Assembly: GCA_032433595.1 (NCBI GenBank)
Contig: JASWJB010000019.1
Location: forward strand, 186,001-250,000
Length of the DNA stretch: 64,000 nucleotides
Source of the DNA: Conoideocrella luteorostrata
Taxonomy: Eukaryota; Ascomycota; Sordariomycetes; Hypocreales; Clavicipitaceae
Direction: 5' to 3'
Shown one piece after another: positions 47,965-59,695 of the stretch (positions are counted from its first letter, which is position 1; each line of letters opens with the position of its first letter). The notes beneath the pieces are model-generated. The model searched no databases and was not told the origin of the DNA. It saw only the letters and a program-made list of their open reading frames with translations. Position numbers and translations under genes: made by a program.

Positions 47965-50651
47965 TGTCGTCCAAATTCGACAATCTATTCGAAAACTGCC
48001 ATAGGTTGCTGCTGGAAGGGCCGTTGAAAACAGAGTGCTATTTAATTTAAGTAAATGCGGAAGCACGAGTAGGTGCAGCACGACAAAGTAGCGGTTAATT
48101 TGAGCCTGACCGGGCTGGCTGAACTGGGTTGAACGAGCGAGTACTAACCAGGCAAGTATTGGACAAAACTGAAAGAAAAAGAACGACAGAATGTTGAATG
48201 ACAGATAAAATGTCAGCACTTGGTAGAATGCGAGAAAGGCGGAAGGAAGAGAACGGAAGGCTAGACGTCTGCCAAATCGCGAGCGCGTTGAGACAGTTCT
48301 TTAATCCCCTTTCTTCGGCTGGCTAGAGAGAAAGGAGACTGTGTGAGGGAAAAGCAGGTCCAAGTGAAAGGAGGCACAAACGGGGCAGGACTTGGAAACC
48401 TCGCTGGTTGGTGACAACAGGGAGGGTGTCTGCGTGTTTGTATGGGCGGCGACTAACTTGCCAGGCTAAGCTGCTGTCGCTCCGCTGTGAGGACTTGGGT
48501 AAGTACGGAGTACAGGATGACTGAGAAAAACTTGGAAGGCCGGTAAAAGGCGGAGGCAGGGGCGGGTGGTTGGTGTGTCTGGGAAAAATAAACTAGTCCC
48601 ACTAGTAGCTATACCGCCTTCGACTTTTGACTACACAGAGAAGAATGTGTAATAAATGTACTTCAAAGTAATAGTACCTTCTCAGCACAAAACTCATCAT
48701 CATTGGTTACTTACCTACCTCAGCCAGCGAATTGTTATCCACCACTAATACAGCAGTTGTGGCCCAAGCCCCTGAAAGTTCTTCCCCTTGCGACTCAGCA
48801 TTATTGTACTAAAACGGTACTTCACGGAATCGGAGTACTGCTACGGAGTACGGAGTACAGAGTTTTAAATTCGCCCTGACCTTATTATGGGCAGCGTTAC
48901 CCAGCAGCCATCTTCAGCTCATCCAGCACATCTTTTGTACCCCGCTAACAGAACCATTTGCGTTGTGGCCTTATGCAGCAGCTTATTTTTTTTTTTACTA
49001 TGTTATAAATTACACGTCATGCTGCACACCGTATTGCACGCCGTATTGTAAGCTGTTATACGCTAATTACACGCTGCTCAATGTACATTTATACTAGCCT
49101 TGTTAGCGAAAGGCTTTGTGGACTTGAGGATAGTAGCTAACTACGGAGTACGGAGTACTCCGTAGTTAGCCATGCTTAAAACATCTGCCCACAAAAAAGG
49201 GGTACTATCTAAAACAGCACAAGTAGAAAGAATGGGTGGCAGTTACACTCATTGGTTCCAACGCGAGATGAAGTTCGAGAAATCGAAAAATCGTTGACGG
49301 CGCGGCCATTTCAGGCTCTAGTGATTGCACACAAGTGGATATTTCGCAGGCAATACGATCGCAAAGCAAAAAATGCTAATGTTCCTTTGGCTACTCCGTA
49401 CGGAGTGCTCCGTAATGATACAGCTCTTTTGCAGTGAATTTTGTCTCAGCGGCCCCTTTTCTACTGTCGTACTGCCTCAAGCTGACGGGACTACTTCTTA
49501 TTAACGGCACGATTGATGTCATTCATATCGAAACCTGGTACAAATAATATATCAGAACTTCAAAAGTTAGCTTAAGTCGAAGATCCAGAATACATCGATC
49601 TAGAGCCCAAACCTCTCTATATTATATTCACGTAGCTATCACGAAGTAGGCTGCGGTGTACACTCACCTTTATTCCTTATTTGATAGTTGAATTTATTAT
49701 GCGCTGACGCATTCCGTAAGCGTATTGCCTTTGGATAACAGTCTTGAAAGTACTCCGTACCTGTTGCGGAGTGGGAGTATTATCTAGCGTTTAGTATGCT
49801 TGACGTACGTGCTACCGTGAACTTCAGACAAGATCAGGGGACTCCAGTCTACATAGACAGTCTGGACAGAGTACGGCTCATTGTCCGGGGCGCAGTCACA
49901 GCCATGTTGCAGCGAAATGTTCCGATACAAGCAAAAGGAAAAAAACCCTGCGTTAGGACGAATCCACCGTTCGCTCTGTGTCCTAGTCCAATGTCTGGGC
50001 TACCAGATCGAAACCAAATACTTAGACAAGGGACCAGAAACCTGCCCCAAGCACTTCATCACTCGAGCGTTTTATCATGAAATGCCAGTACGATACTCCG
50101 CAGGCGATGGGATTATTGGAGTGCTGTTCGAGAGGCATATGGCAACGAGGCCAACAGTGTGGCCAAGTAGTTACCTAATTACCTAGTTAAGTTGCAGGAT
50201 TGTCACTTCCTAATGCAATCTATTCCAGGACAGCTGCCTTATAGGTTTGGGCTAGATAATACCCCTTTTCATCTTATCCAGAGTACCAAGTGTGTTCATT
50301 GGTTGAGGCACGTGACATGTAGCATTTAATTGGCTAGATCTTTTTAAGAGTGGGACACCTGAAAAAGGTAAATGGTGGGTTTGGCATGTGGTATGGGAGT
50401 TTTCACATCATAGCATCGCCTGTTTCACGTGACAGCCACTGGTTACTCGGACAACGGATTTAACCCTAGAAATGATGAACGGCTGTTTACTACTCCGTAC
50501 AGCATAATACCAATCTATATTGCACAAGAAATATATGCCACAACCTTTTTGTTAGTGTGGCTATTATCCCATATTCGTGAGCTGCGTCTAATTTTCATGG
50601 CTACTACAACAAGAGGCCTTTCCTAATACCAGGGTTTGCACCATCGTCGAC
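47965..50651. promoter_or_regulatory. Divergent spacer between FKS1 and the GCNA-like gene
   Basis: A 2.7 kb region with no recognised gene; the frames at 49252-50186 (61-101 codons) show no similarity. It includes the FKS1 leader and promoter on the left and the GCNA promoter on the right. It is unusual for holding nine of the window's sixteen TACGGAGTA 9-mers. Confidence 0.5.
48504..50499. repeat. Cluster of the 9-mer TACGGAGTA / TACTCCGTA
   Basis: Exact copies on either strand start at 48504, 48842, 48849, 49142, 49149, 49156, 49392, 49751 and 50491. Several overlap head-to-tail; at 49142-49164 two direct copies run into an inverted one. Elsewhere in the window copies start at 3379, 15635, 25312, 25641, 41437, 58211 and 58218. 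All sixteen lie outside intact coding exons. Random sequence of this length would give about 0.5 copies on both strands. The function is unknown. Confidence 0.85.
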
Positions 50652-52706
50652 ATGGCTCGATTGGTGGATTGCTGGTCACTCGCCGATGATAAGTTACCCC
50701 TTAGAAGTATTACAAGAAACCAAAGAAGCCATAACAGCTCCCAAGCGCAGTACCCAGAGCCTACTCCTTCAACCGCCACGCCGACGAAAAAGAGCCTTGT
50801 CCCAAAACCTGGTACAACTACAATGTCCACTCGCAAGATCCGGCGCCTTGGTGGTTCTAAGTTGACAGCCAACCTTTTGTTTCAACCATGGAGCGCACAG
50901 GACGATGATGGATCCCAAGCTCGCTCTCAGATAGCCATGAAAGAATCTCCAGCAAAATTGGGCCTGGTCACAGAGTTCGAGCAAGACACAATATTTCCAG
51001 TTCGCACAAAGCCTTCCAGACTCAGCCGTGCAAGACTAGATTCTGAAGCCTGCTCAAGCATGCCTAAAAAACCCACTTTACTCCCTTTGGAGACCGAGGC
51101 GCGACGTCACAGGATTTCGTCAGTTCCAACGACTCAAAATCTCGACAGCGAAATTATACAGACAATTGCCCCCGCTATCTTGTTCCCTTCAAAACAGCAA
51201 AAGTTGCACGACCAGCTGCAGAAGATTCCATTGGACAAAGATTGTTCTGACTTACATAGTTTTTCGGGGGATGCTATAGATGGCGAATCATGCGTAATCA
51301 GAGATGGCAACGGCACCCTGCTAGATCATGGCACTAGTTGGCCATCTGTGAGATCACTCCACGATACTATTGTGCCAAGCCCAACAAAATTACGAAGGTG
51401 CAACTCTCTTCCTGTGTCCACAGGGCGTGCTAGTGATGAGATCATTGCACATAATGGAGCACTGAAGCCAATCAACAACAACATTCCGAGTCCAATCAGA
51501 AGTTCTGAGAAGTATCAAGATGAGCTCCTCTTGTCAGGTAACCTGTCCGCTACCAAGACAGATACGTCGCAGAAAGAGGCCGAAGATCTTCTAGAATTGT
51601 TCAACCAAATGCATCTGCGTTCCCGCCACGAACCAGATGATGGTAATGCCATATGTTTGGATCAGACGTCACAATCCGTCACCTTACCCGATATGTCAAC
51701 CAAGATTTTGACATCAGCCCGAGAGCATTTCTCAACTCCACAAATATCACATTTGCCCAGTCTGGGTTCTTATTGGAACCAAACTCTTGTTAACGATCTA
51801 AATGACCGACAAGCGAACCTTAAGCTTTCCAGTCCATCACTCTCGGTTGGACAAGAACAAGTCTCCGCAAAGAAGTTCAGCAAAAAAGCATTCGAAGCAG
51901 TAAAGCAGTCTCTCGCAAGAAGTTTTCTCACGGAACTGGATAACAAGGTAGCGAATGGTCGCGTATCCGAAATGGCCAAAACTACGGGCGGTGTGAAGCT
52001 GAACTGGACACGGAACCTGAATACAACAGCTGGCCGAGCAAATTGGCGGCAAGAAACAATTCGAACCAGACAACCCTGCGGTAATGTCATCAATGAGGAG
52101 CATAGACACCACCATGCGTCGATCGACTTGGCGGAGAAGGTCATTGATAACGAAAATAGGCTCATCAACGTTTTAGCCCATGAATTTTGCCATTTGGCAA
52201 CATTCATGATAAGCGGTATCAGGACCAATCCTCATGGGAAAGAATTTAAATCCTGGGCCTTAAAATGCTCACAAATTTTCAATGATCGAGGCATCCACGT
52301 CACGACCAGACACTCATACGAAATTCATTTCAGATACGTATGGGAGTGTAATTCATGTGGTTCAGAGTACAAGCGACATTCTAGGAGTATTAATACTCAG
52401 CGCCACCGTTGTGGAAGCTGCAAGGGCGAGTTGAAACAGATCAGACCAGTTCCAAGGGGGAAAGCTGTCAATGGTGACGGTGCTTCAAGGCCAAGCGAAT
52501 ATCAGTTATTTGTAAAGAGGCAGATGAAGCTAACAAAAAGAGAGAATCCCAGCATTGCACAACGACACTTGATGAAAATTGTTGCTGCGAAGTGGGCCGC
52601 GTCGAAAGGAAATATCGATACAGCCAGCAAAGCGGGCACAGCTTCAATTTCAACAGGGTTAGATGTCCCGGCGAAGCTAATGGTTGATTTAACGCTTGGT
52701 GATTGA
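50652..52706 (+). CDS. GCNA-like SprT-family protease with HMG box
   Basis: A single-exon protein of 684 aa. The first roughly 430 residues are disordered and Ser/Thr-rich. The SprT-like metalloprotease domain follows (LNWTRNLNTTAGRAN onward). It has the zinc site HEFCH (His 510, Glu 511, His 514) and a third ligand candidate in NPHGKEF. Next come a zinc ribbon (CNSCGSEYKRH, then CGSCKGEL) and an HMG-box-like C-terminus (RPSEYQLFVKRQMK ... AKWAASKG). This order (disordered region, SprT, zinc ribbon, HMG box) is that of GCNA, a nuclear protease implicated in clearing DNA-protein crosslinks, and of the S. pombe HMG-box SprT protein. The role is inferred from architecture. The ATG at 50652 is the first in frame. 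Confidence 0.9.
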   Translation: MARLVDCWSLADDKLPLRSITRNQRSHNSSQAQYPEPTPSTATPTKKSLVPKPGTTTMSTRKIRRLGGSKLTANLLFQPWSAQDDDGSQARSQIAMKESPAKLGLVTEFEQDTIFPVRTKPSRLSRARLDSEACSSMPKKPTLLPLETEARRHRISSVPTTQNLDSEIIQTIAPAILFPSKQQKLHDQLQKIPLDKDCSDLHSFSGDAIDGESCVIRDGNGTLLDHGTSWPSVRSLHDTIVPSPTKLRRCNSLPVSTGRASDEIIAHNGALKPINNNIPSPIRSSEKYQDELLLSGNLSATKTDTSQKEAEDLLELFNQMHLRSRHEPDDGNAICLDQTSQSVTLPDMSTKILTSAREHFSTPQISHLPSLGSYWNQTLVNDLNDRQANLKLSSPSLSVGQEQVSAKKFSKKAFEAVKQSLARSFLTELDNKVANGRVSEMAKTTGGVKLNWTRNLNTTAGRANWRQETIRTRQPCGNVINEEHRHHHASIDLAEKVIDNENRLINVLAHEFCHLATFMISGIRTNPHGKEFKSWALKCSQIFNDRGIHVTTRHSYEIHFRYVWECNSCGSEYKRHSRSINTQRHRCGSCKGELKQIRPVPRGKAVNGDGASRPSEYQLFVKRQMKLTKRENPSIAQRHLMKIVAAKWAASKGNIDTASKAGTASISTGLDVPAKLMVDLTLGD

Positions 52707-53312
52707 AAAACCTCTCTCACTGGCTTCGGTCATCATAGAGGGAATATTCTTGTGTCGAGGGCAATACAAAGCTATTGTAGGCAATGGTAGCAATTTCTAG
52801 GAACCATTCCCACTCTAGCGCGTGTTTTTTTCCTGTTCGCCATAAATGGCTCCGTAGGATGCAGGCAATCATATGTTCATGGAATATTCAGGGGGTATAT
52901 GAGGTTGTATAGTGCTATTTACATGCTCTAGACAAGTTGTACTTCTCCTTAACACCAGGAATTTGTCTGTCACATATATGCCATTACTAAACTTCCATCG
53001 TTATGTCCTCTCCTTGAGTTAGCAAGAACCCCAAGGTCGGGTAACCCACTGTATCACGTCTACGCGTATCGATATACACCTTGTATGGTCAAGTAGACAT
53101 TACCAGATATCTTAGAACAGCTCACTTGAGGCATTCAATTTTCGTCTGTTCTACTCCCGTCCGATGACGCCATGCTCGTCTACTGTACTAATTGTTCGGG
53201 ATAAGTGTCCTCCGGCCAGTATGAATATTCTCATCTCAAGGAATCAATGAAAGGAACTTTGACTACGTGGTCAATGCCTAGTTAGTGTGCCCACTGCTCC
53301 CCTTCATTCATT
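52707..53312. other. Convergent 3' spacer between the GCNA-like gene and MOG1
   Basis: No gene is seen. It holds the two 3' UTRs and nothing else recognisable. Confidence 0.6.
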
Positions 53313-54106
53313 TTAAGAATCTCCGAACAGACCCCAGTCTTTGATCTTCAGTGTCTCCCAGATACGGGCAGAATATTCCACTGCATCTCCTATCAGTTTC
53401 CCTTGCTTCCCAAGTTCCAGATCAACTTCTTCTGCATTGTATTCCCCTTTTATGTGCGGGACGTTAATCGTTATGAGGATGTCTGTCTTGTATCTCTCCA
53501 ATCGCAGCAAAGTCATGATGATGGCCGTGAAATCTGGAGCAGATGCGGAGCCGCGCGATTGTCCGATCTTGGGGGTCTGTGTTGCGATAAGAGTGTATGC
53601 AGGGTTCTTTGATCTGTTTGATTTGTTTAAATATGAATTAGTCAAGGGAGCTATGGAGGCTTTAGGAATAAGAAACGTGGCACACTGGAGAAACACTTAC
53701 TCTAGGCGTGTAAATTCGGTCTCTGCCGTATTCCAAATCTTGACAGTATCAATGTCGGAGCCAACCATGTCCTCGAGGTGGGTCGTCATCGCGCGGCCAT
53801 CTATCTCCGGTCCATTTCCCGGATTACCAACCCGTTCCGTGATGTCGAATATGATGCTTGTGAAACCATCCTTGTCAATCCACACCTCTTGGTTATCCGG
53901 AACTTGGCGTAGTTTACTATCGTTTCATTGCGTTCGTCAGCGTCTGAAGCATTAACCGGGCCCGTTCTATTCCTATGGTCGGCAAATATCGCAAGCCTGG
54001 CATTTTCGCCTCGTACATTAGCAGCTCACCTGACATCAGCAAAAATAGCTGGAAGGTCGCAAACGATGGCGCCTCCATACAGAGGCGTACCGAAATAACC
54101 GGGCAT
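53313..54106 (-). CDS. MOG1: Mog1, Ran-GTPase-binding nuclear import factor
   Basis: Mog1 binds Ran and stimulates nucleotide release during nuclear import. Exons 54106-54030, 53916-53701 and 53613-53313 give 197 aa, the family's length, all in phase. It starts MPGYFGTPLYGGAIVCDLPA, matching the usual position of the LYGGAI motif close to the N-terminus. It continues FADVSKLRQVPDNQEVWIDK, SIIFDITERVG and HLEDMVGSDIDTVKIWNT. The conserved C-terminus includes ILITINVPHIKGEYN, KQGKLIGDAVEYSARIWETL and KIKDWGLF. Intron 2 shows CTAAT with CAG. Immediately upstream, a 99-codon ORF ends with TAG only nine bases before this ATG and in the same frame; the N-terminus may therefore be longer in some transcripts. 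Confidence 0.93.
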
Positions 54107-54115
54107 CTGGGTTTT

Positions 54116-54415
54116 CTAGTGTAGGTAATAGACTAATAGTCCGGCTGTCAGAGCGATTACAGCATATTTCGATGGGAGGTCGCCTCTTACATGAATAAGG
54201 TTAGTTTGCTCAGTTGCTCGGAGCTGACGAGTTTGACCATTCGCGTCAAGTATTCTCTTGGTCGGCAACAGCTTGTTCCCTTTGGGGACTTCTGTATAGC
54301 TTGCTTTTCTGTCTTGGATGGATAGAAGCCGGACGTTATGTTTGGGCTGACCTGCGTTGAGGTGTGGTTGTGTCCATGGTTCAGCACACAGCCAGCGTAG
54401 CCCCTCAGTCGTCAT
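54116..54415 (-). CDS. 99-codon ORF directly upstream of and in frame with MOG1, tail-anchor-like
   Basis: It opens at ATG 54415 (MTTEGLRWLCAEPWTQPHLN) and stops at TAG 54118-54116. It is followed in the same frame by AAA ACC CAG and the MOG1 ATG. The C-terminus KYAVIALTAGLLVYYLH is a hydrophobic segment like a tail anchor. I do not recognise the family. A GTAAGA donor at 54190 and the CAG at 54109-54107 would form an 84-nt phase-0 intron, joining the first 75 residues straight to MOG1. So this may be a separate small membrane protein on a shared transcript, an alternative MOG1 N-terminus, or a long upstream ORF. Coding status is uncertain. Confidence 0.45.
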   Translation of the reverse strand: MTTEGLRWLCAEPWTQPHLNAGQPKHNVRLLSIQDRKASYTEVPKGNKLLPTKRILDANGQTRQLRATEQTNLIHVRGDLPSKYAVIALTAGLLVYYLH

Positions 54416-54647
54416 GGTGGACCTATAGAAATTGAGCCAATTTTATACTACCCTACACTCACTCCAACATATGCCCTTTAGGCTTTTTCTCTCTTTTCGC
54501 CGATTGCAGGAGGGAAAGGGGGGGTTATTTGATACAGTTCATACCGCCCGCATCGTCGGTATCAACTTCTCCCCGCAAAACACATAACAACTTCCACACC
54601 AACCGCCCTACGCTATTCAGATAATCCAACGATAGTCACAGTCTGCA
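54416..54647. promoter_or_regulatory. 232-bp divergent promoter between the MOG1 unit and the HIT gene
   Basis: The HIT-protein ATG at 54648 and the upstream ORF ATG at 54415 face away from each other, so both promoters must lie here or overlap the leaders. A G-rich patch (GGGAAAGGGGGGG) is at about 54513-54525. Confidence 0.5.
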
Positions 54648-55435
54648 ATGGCTTGCATTTTTTGCCGCATCATAAAGGGTAAGGGAAGCGACACCGCGGC
54701 TGAAGGCGAGAATACCTTGATTTAACGTTCGAGGTGTGCCAAATTCCAAGTGGAGTGCTGACATGATGACACTTCGTACCATTCGCAGGCGAAATACCCT
54801 GTATGAAGCTATTTGAGAGCGATAAGACGTTGGCCTTTCTTGACATTGGGCCCTTGAGCAAAGGCCACGCTGTATGCACCTGCCCAACTTTATCACCATA
54901 TATAATGTGATGACTAGGCTAATAACCCCACCCTTAGCTTGTCATACCCAAATACCATGGTGCAAAGCTAGCAGACATTCCCGACGACCAACTGAGTGAA
55001 GTTTTGGTGAGCACAGCGAAACCTAGGTTTGACACCTTGAGCTGACATTCTATGCCGTAGCCCACGCTGAAGAAGCTGGTAAACGCAACTGGAGCCACTG
55101 ACTATAACATACTGCAAAACAATGGCACTATTGCCCACCAGCAAGTTCATCATGTGAGTTCAGGTTTATTTCCACTCACCTTCCCCGACCGTGTTTAATT
55201 TCTCATGCCCCATGTGCAATTTCGGGAGGCTGACCAAAACAAACCATGATGAAGGTTCATTTTCATATGGTCAGTACCCGACTAGCAAATTTAAACACGG
55301 GATATGATATTTATCAAAAATATTTAGATACCGAAACCAAACGAGTCAGAAGGTCTTGGAATCACCTGGCCCTCCCAAACAGGGGACATGGAAAAGCTCA
55401 AGGCTCTTTGCCAGGATATCAGGTCTAAGATGTAA
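54648..55435 (+). CDS. HNT1: HINT-type histidine triad (HIT) nucleotide hydrolase, six exons
   Basis: A small purine-nucleoside phosphoramidase of the HINT branch. It is assembled from exons 54648-54678, 54789-54871, 54938-55006, 55061-55153, 55255-55269 and 55328-55435: 399 nt, 132 aa, all phases matching. The parts read MACIFCRIIKG, then EIPCMKLFESDKTLAFLDIG with PLSKGHA, then LVIPKYHGAKLADIPDDQLS, then DYNILQNNGTIAHQQVHH. Exon 5 is only VHFHM; the last exon is IPKPNESEGLGITWPSQ ending DIRSKM. Across the exon 4/5 junction these make the catalytic triad HHVHFHM, the family signature. N-terminal CxxC (CIFC) residues are also typical of HINT. Because every exon is short, no long ORF marks this gene. 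Confidence 0.93.
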
Positions 55436-55824
55436 AGGAGCAGTGGAGGATACCGAAGCACAAGCCTCAATAGGTCTTCGACTTTATGTAAGCTATCGAA
55501 TCAAGTAAAGAACGGCCAATTGCAAGCCACTATGTCATAGCGACGCGTATCGCACATTCGCCTACCAAGGACGGAAAGAATTACACTGCAACTAATCGAA
55601 AATCACAATGTCCTTGCCATCCATGAACTTCATAGGATATAAGACAATAACATGTAACTATGACAACACGGAATTGCACGGTACGACCAACTGCTCTAAT
55701 GTATACTGTATACTGCCACCTCGATTTATTATCCTGCATGTTGATTTTGTCAACAGTGTTTATGTCAAACTTTGCCAGCCACTAAATTTTTGGTTACAAC
55801 TGAATCATGTATTAGCATACTTGA
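55436..55824. other. Convergent 3' spacer between the HIT gene and the Sec14-like gene
   Basis: No gene is seen; the 88-codon frame at 55608-55874 runs antisense into the Sec14-like gene and has no similarity. Confidence 0.55.
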
Positions 55825-57790
<1,966 letters not shown>

Positions 57791-58685
57791 GGATGGATCT
57801 AGATGGTAGGTAGAGTAGGTTGCCTCATAGGACCTAAACTGCTGGCCACAATTTCTGCGGAGTGGATATTCCGCGGCTTCCCAATTTAAAAATAAAAATA
57901 AAAATAAAAATAAAAATAGAAAGCGCTTGAAGTTAGGCTTAGTGCGAAGGGGCGAATTGAGCAGTATGGAGCGTATTTCGTGAATTCAATTTGTTTGGTA
58001 GTTCAATGTTGACGTTGACTCTTGGCTCTTTGCTCATGTGCTGCTCGACTGTCAGAATTGCAATTTAGGTTCACATTGGTGGGGCGAGGGGCCGTACGTA
58101 ACACGGGTGACGGTGGCGTTGACGGTACCTGAAGGCATGCAAAAACTTAACCTCCCACTATGTATATAAGCGGATCGGGACACGGGGACAAACCCCCCCC
58201 CAAAACCTGGTACTCCGTACTCCGTACAGAGGGAGGCTACGCTAGCAAGTTATGTAAGAACCTCATGCCTGTAAGTATATTAATGAAGTTATGGTGCGCT
58301 ATCTGAGGAGAGAAATTAAGCCAGACTAAAGTATACACTAGATATGCTACGCTCCCTAGATGCGGAATATATGATACAGCATTCTTTTGGGAGACATGAA
58401 ATAAGGCTGTTTGTCCCATCAGGCACAACGGAGTGCGCTGAGGCGCGTCTGGGTGAATGGCGGGTTAACTAATACGAAAGTCGCACGTGGACAGGGAGTG
58501 GTACATGACGCGCTTTAGCGTGGGCGGCCGCGTGTGTACGCATTCATTGCTGGGGAACACGAGGACAATTATCGTATCGAAGCTGCGAAAAACGCATAAT
58601 TTATTGGCTTCCAATAATCAAAAACGAGTTTTCGGGCATCAGAATGTGGGATAAACAAGAAGAGACATGTTGTGGTAGCAGTGCA
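57791..58685. promoter_or_regulatory. Divergent spacer between the Sec14-like gene and DAM1
   Basis: No gene is seen. It includes the hexanucleotide repeat at 57888-57917, a TATA-like TATATAAG at 58163-58170, nine C at 58193-58201 and two overlapping TACTCCGTA copies at 58211-58226. It should hold the DAM1 promoter. Confidence 0.5.
57888..57917. repeat. Microsatellite (AAAAAT)5
   Basis: Five uninterrupted AAAAAT units are read directly from the sequence, about 100 bp upstream of the longest Sec14-like ORF. Confidence 0.95.
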
Positions 58686-59410
58686 ATGAGCCGCAAGCGT
58701 TCAAATTCCCGCACGAGGCAATCTAGACCGACAACACCACTTAGGCCGTCATCTCGATCATCATTCCGGGACTCTGCTCGTCATGCTGGCAACGACGATA
58801 CATCTTTTCCCCTGAACACATCCGAGCCCGCATTTGCCGAGCTATCGGATGCTATGGCTGACCTTGAGGCTAATATGATGCACTTTCAACTTATGCATGA
58901 AAGCCTCGCCCGTTTTAGCGAATCTTTTGCAAGTTTTCTTTATGGACTAAACATGAATGCGTTCTGTGTTGATTTTCCAGAGGTATATTCGATTTCCGCA
59001 ACACAAGGCCTCTCGAAGCCGCATCATTTTTGCTAAAATTGATCCACAATCCAGGCCCCAATTCCAGACTCATTTTCCCGAGACAGGTCACAACAAATAC
59101 CGCCTGAAAGTATCAGGTCGCATGAAGGCGACGCAGAAGCTACGTTCATGTATGTATTTTTGTTTTGTATAACGGGGTCTGTCCTCTCGCGTAAGGTTAA
59201 GCGCTTAGTATGATAACCAGGACAACTGATACGTCATTTATCGATAACCCACCTACTTCGACAAAGCAGTCTATCAAGGCCACAACTGGGGAAGCTCGTC
59301 AATCTCGTCTGCCCTTCGCGCGAGGCAAGGTTACGGGAGGCAGTGCAAATACGCGTAATCGAGGTCAACACTGTGGATCGCTGACGCCTCGTGGACGTTC
59401 AGTAAAATGA
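58686..59410 (+). CDS. DAM1: DASH/DAM1 complex subunit Dam1
   Basis: A kinetochore protein of the ring-forming DASH complex that couples chromosomes to spindle microtubules and is an Aurora B target in yeast. Exons 58686-58982, 59055-59149 and 59221-59410 give 193 aa. The Ser/Arg-rich N-terminus RPTTPLRPSSRSSFRDS precedes the Dam1 domain (FPLNTSEPAFAELSDAMADL, MMHFQLMHESLARFSESFAS, FLYGLNMNAFCVDFPEAPIP). The tail includes DTSFIDNPPTSTKQS and ends TPRGRSVK. I chose ATG 58686 (MSRKRSNSRTRQ); an earlier in-frame ATG at 58644 would add 14 residues, including CC, which look unlike the family. Introns are 72 and 71 nt. Confidence 0.93.
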
Positions 59411-59695
59411 GAGACTGATATATACTGCCAAATTACAAGTAGTGCTTGAGAGCAGAGAAGGCTGTCAGAGATTCAGGAATGACTAACCAGACGGACAATG
59501 AATGAATTCTCAGAGAACTTAGAGAGCCGGAAGATCATGAAATGTTTAACCTGAGTATGAGACCGCGACTCTTAAGGCAACAGATATTTAATATATTAGA
59601 AGTGTAACCCTAATTATCGTCTCATTGCATAGACGGATAAGGAATGCGTATAACAATTATCAAGCTACTAGACAAAGGTAAAGCTGGTATAATAA

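Noticed and set aside
49796..50186. Overlapping 94- and 101-codon plus ORFs in the FKS1-GCNA spacer
   Set aside because: No similarity in either frame; the region is rich in short repeats.
54104..54118. Stop-codon readthrough as the preferred explanation for the MOG1 upstream ORF
   Set aside because: TAG followed by AAA lacks the CTA or CAATTA contexts known to promote readthrough; splicing or dicistronic use is more plausible.
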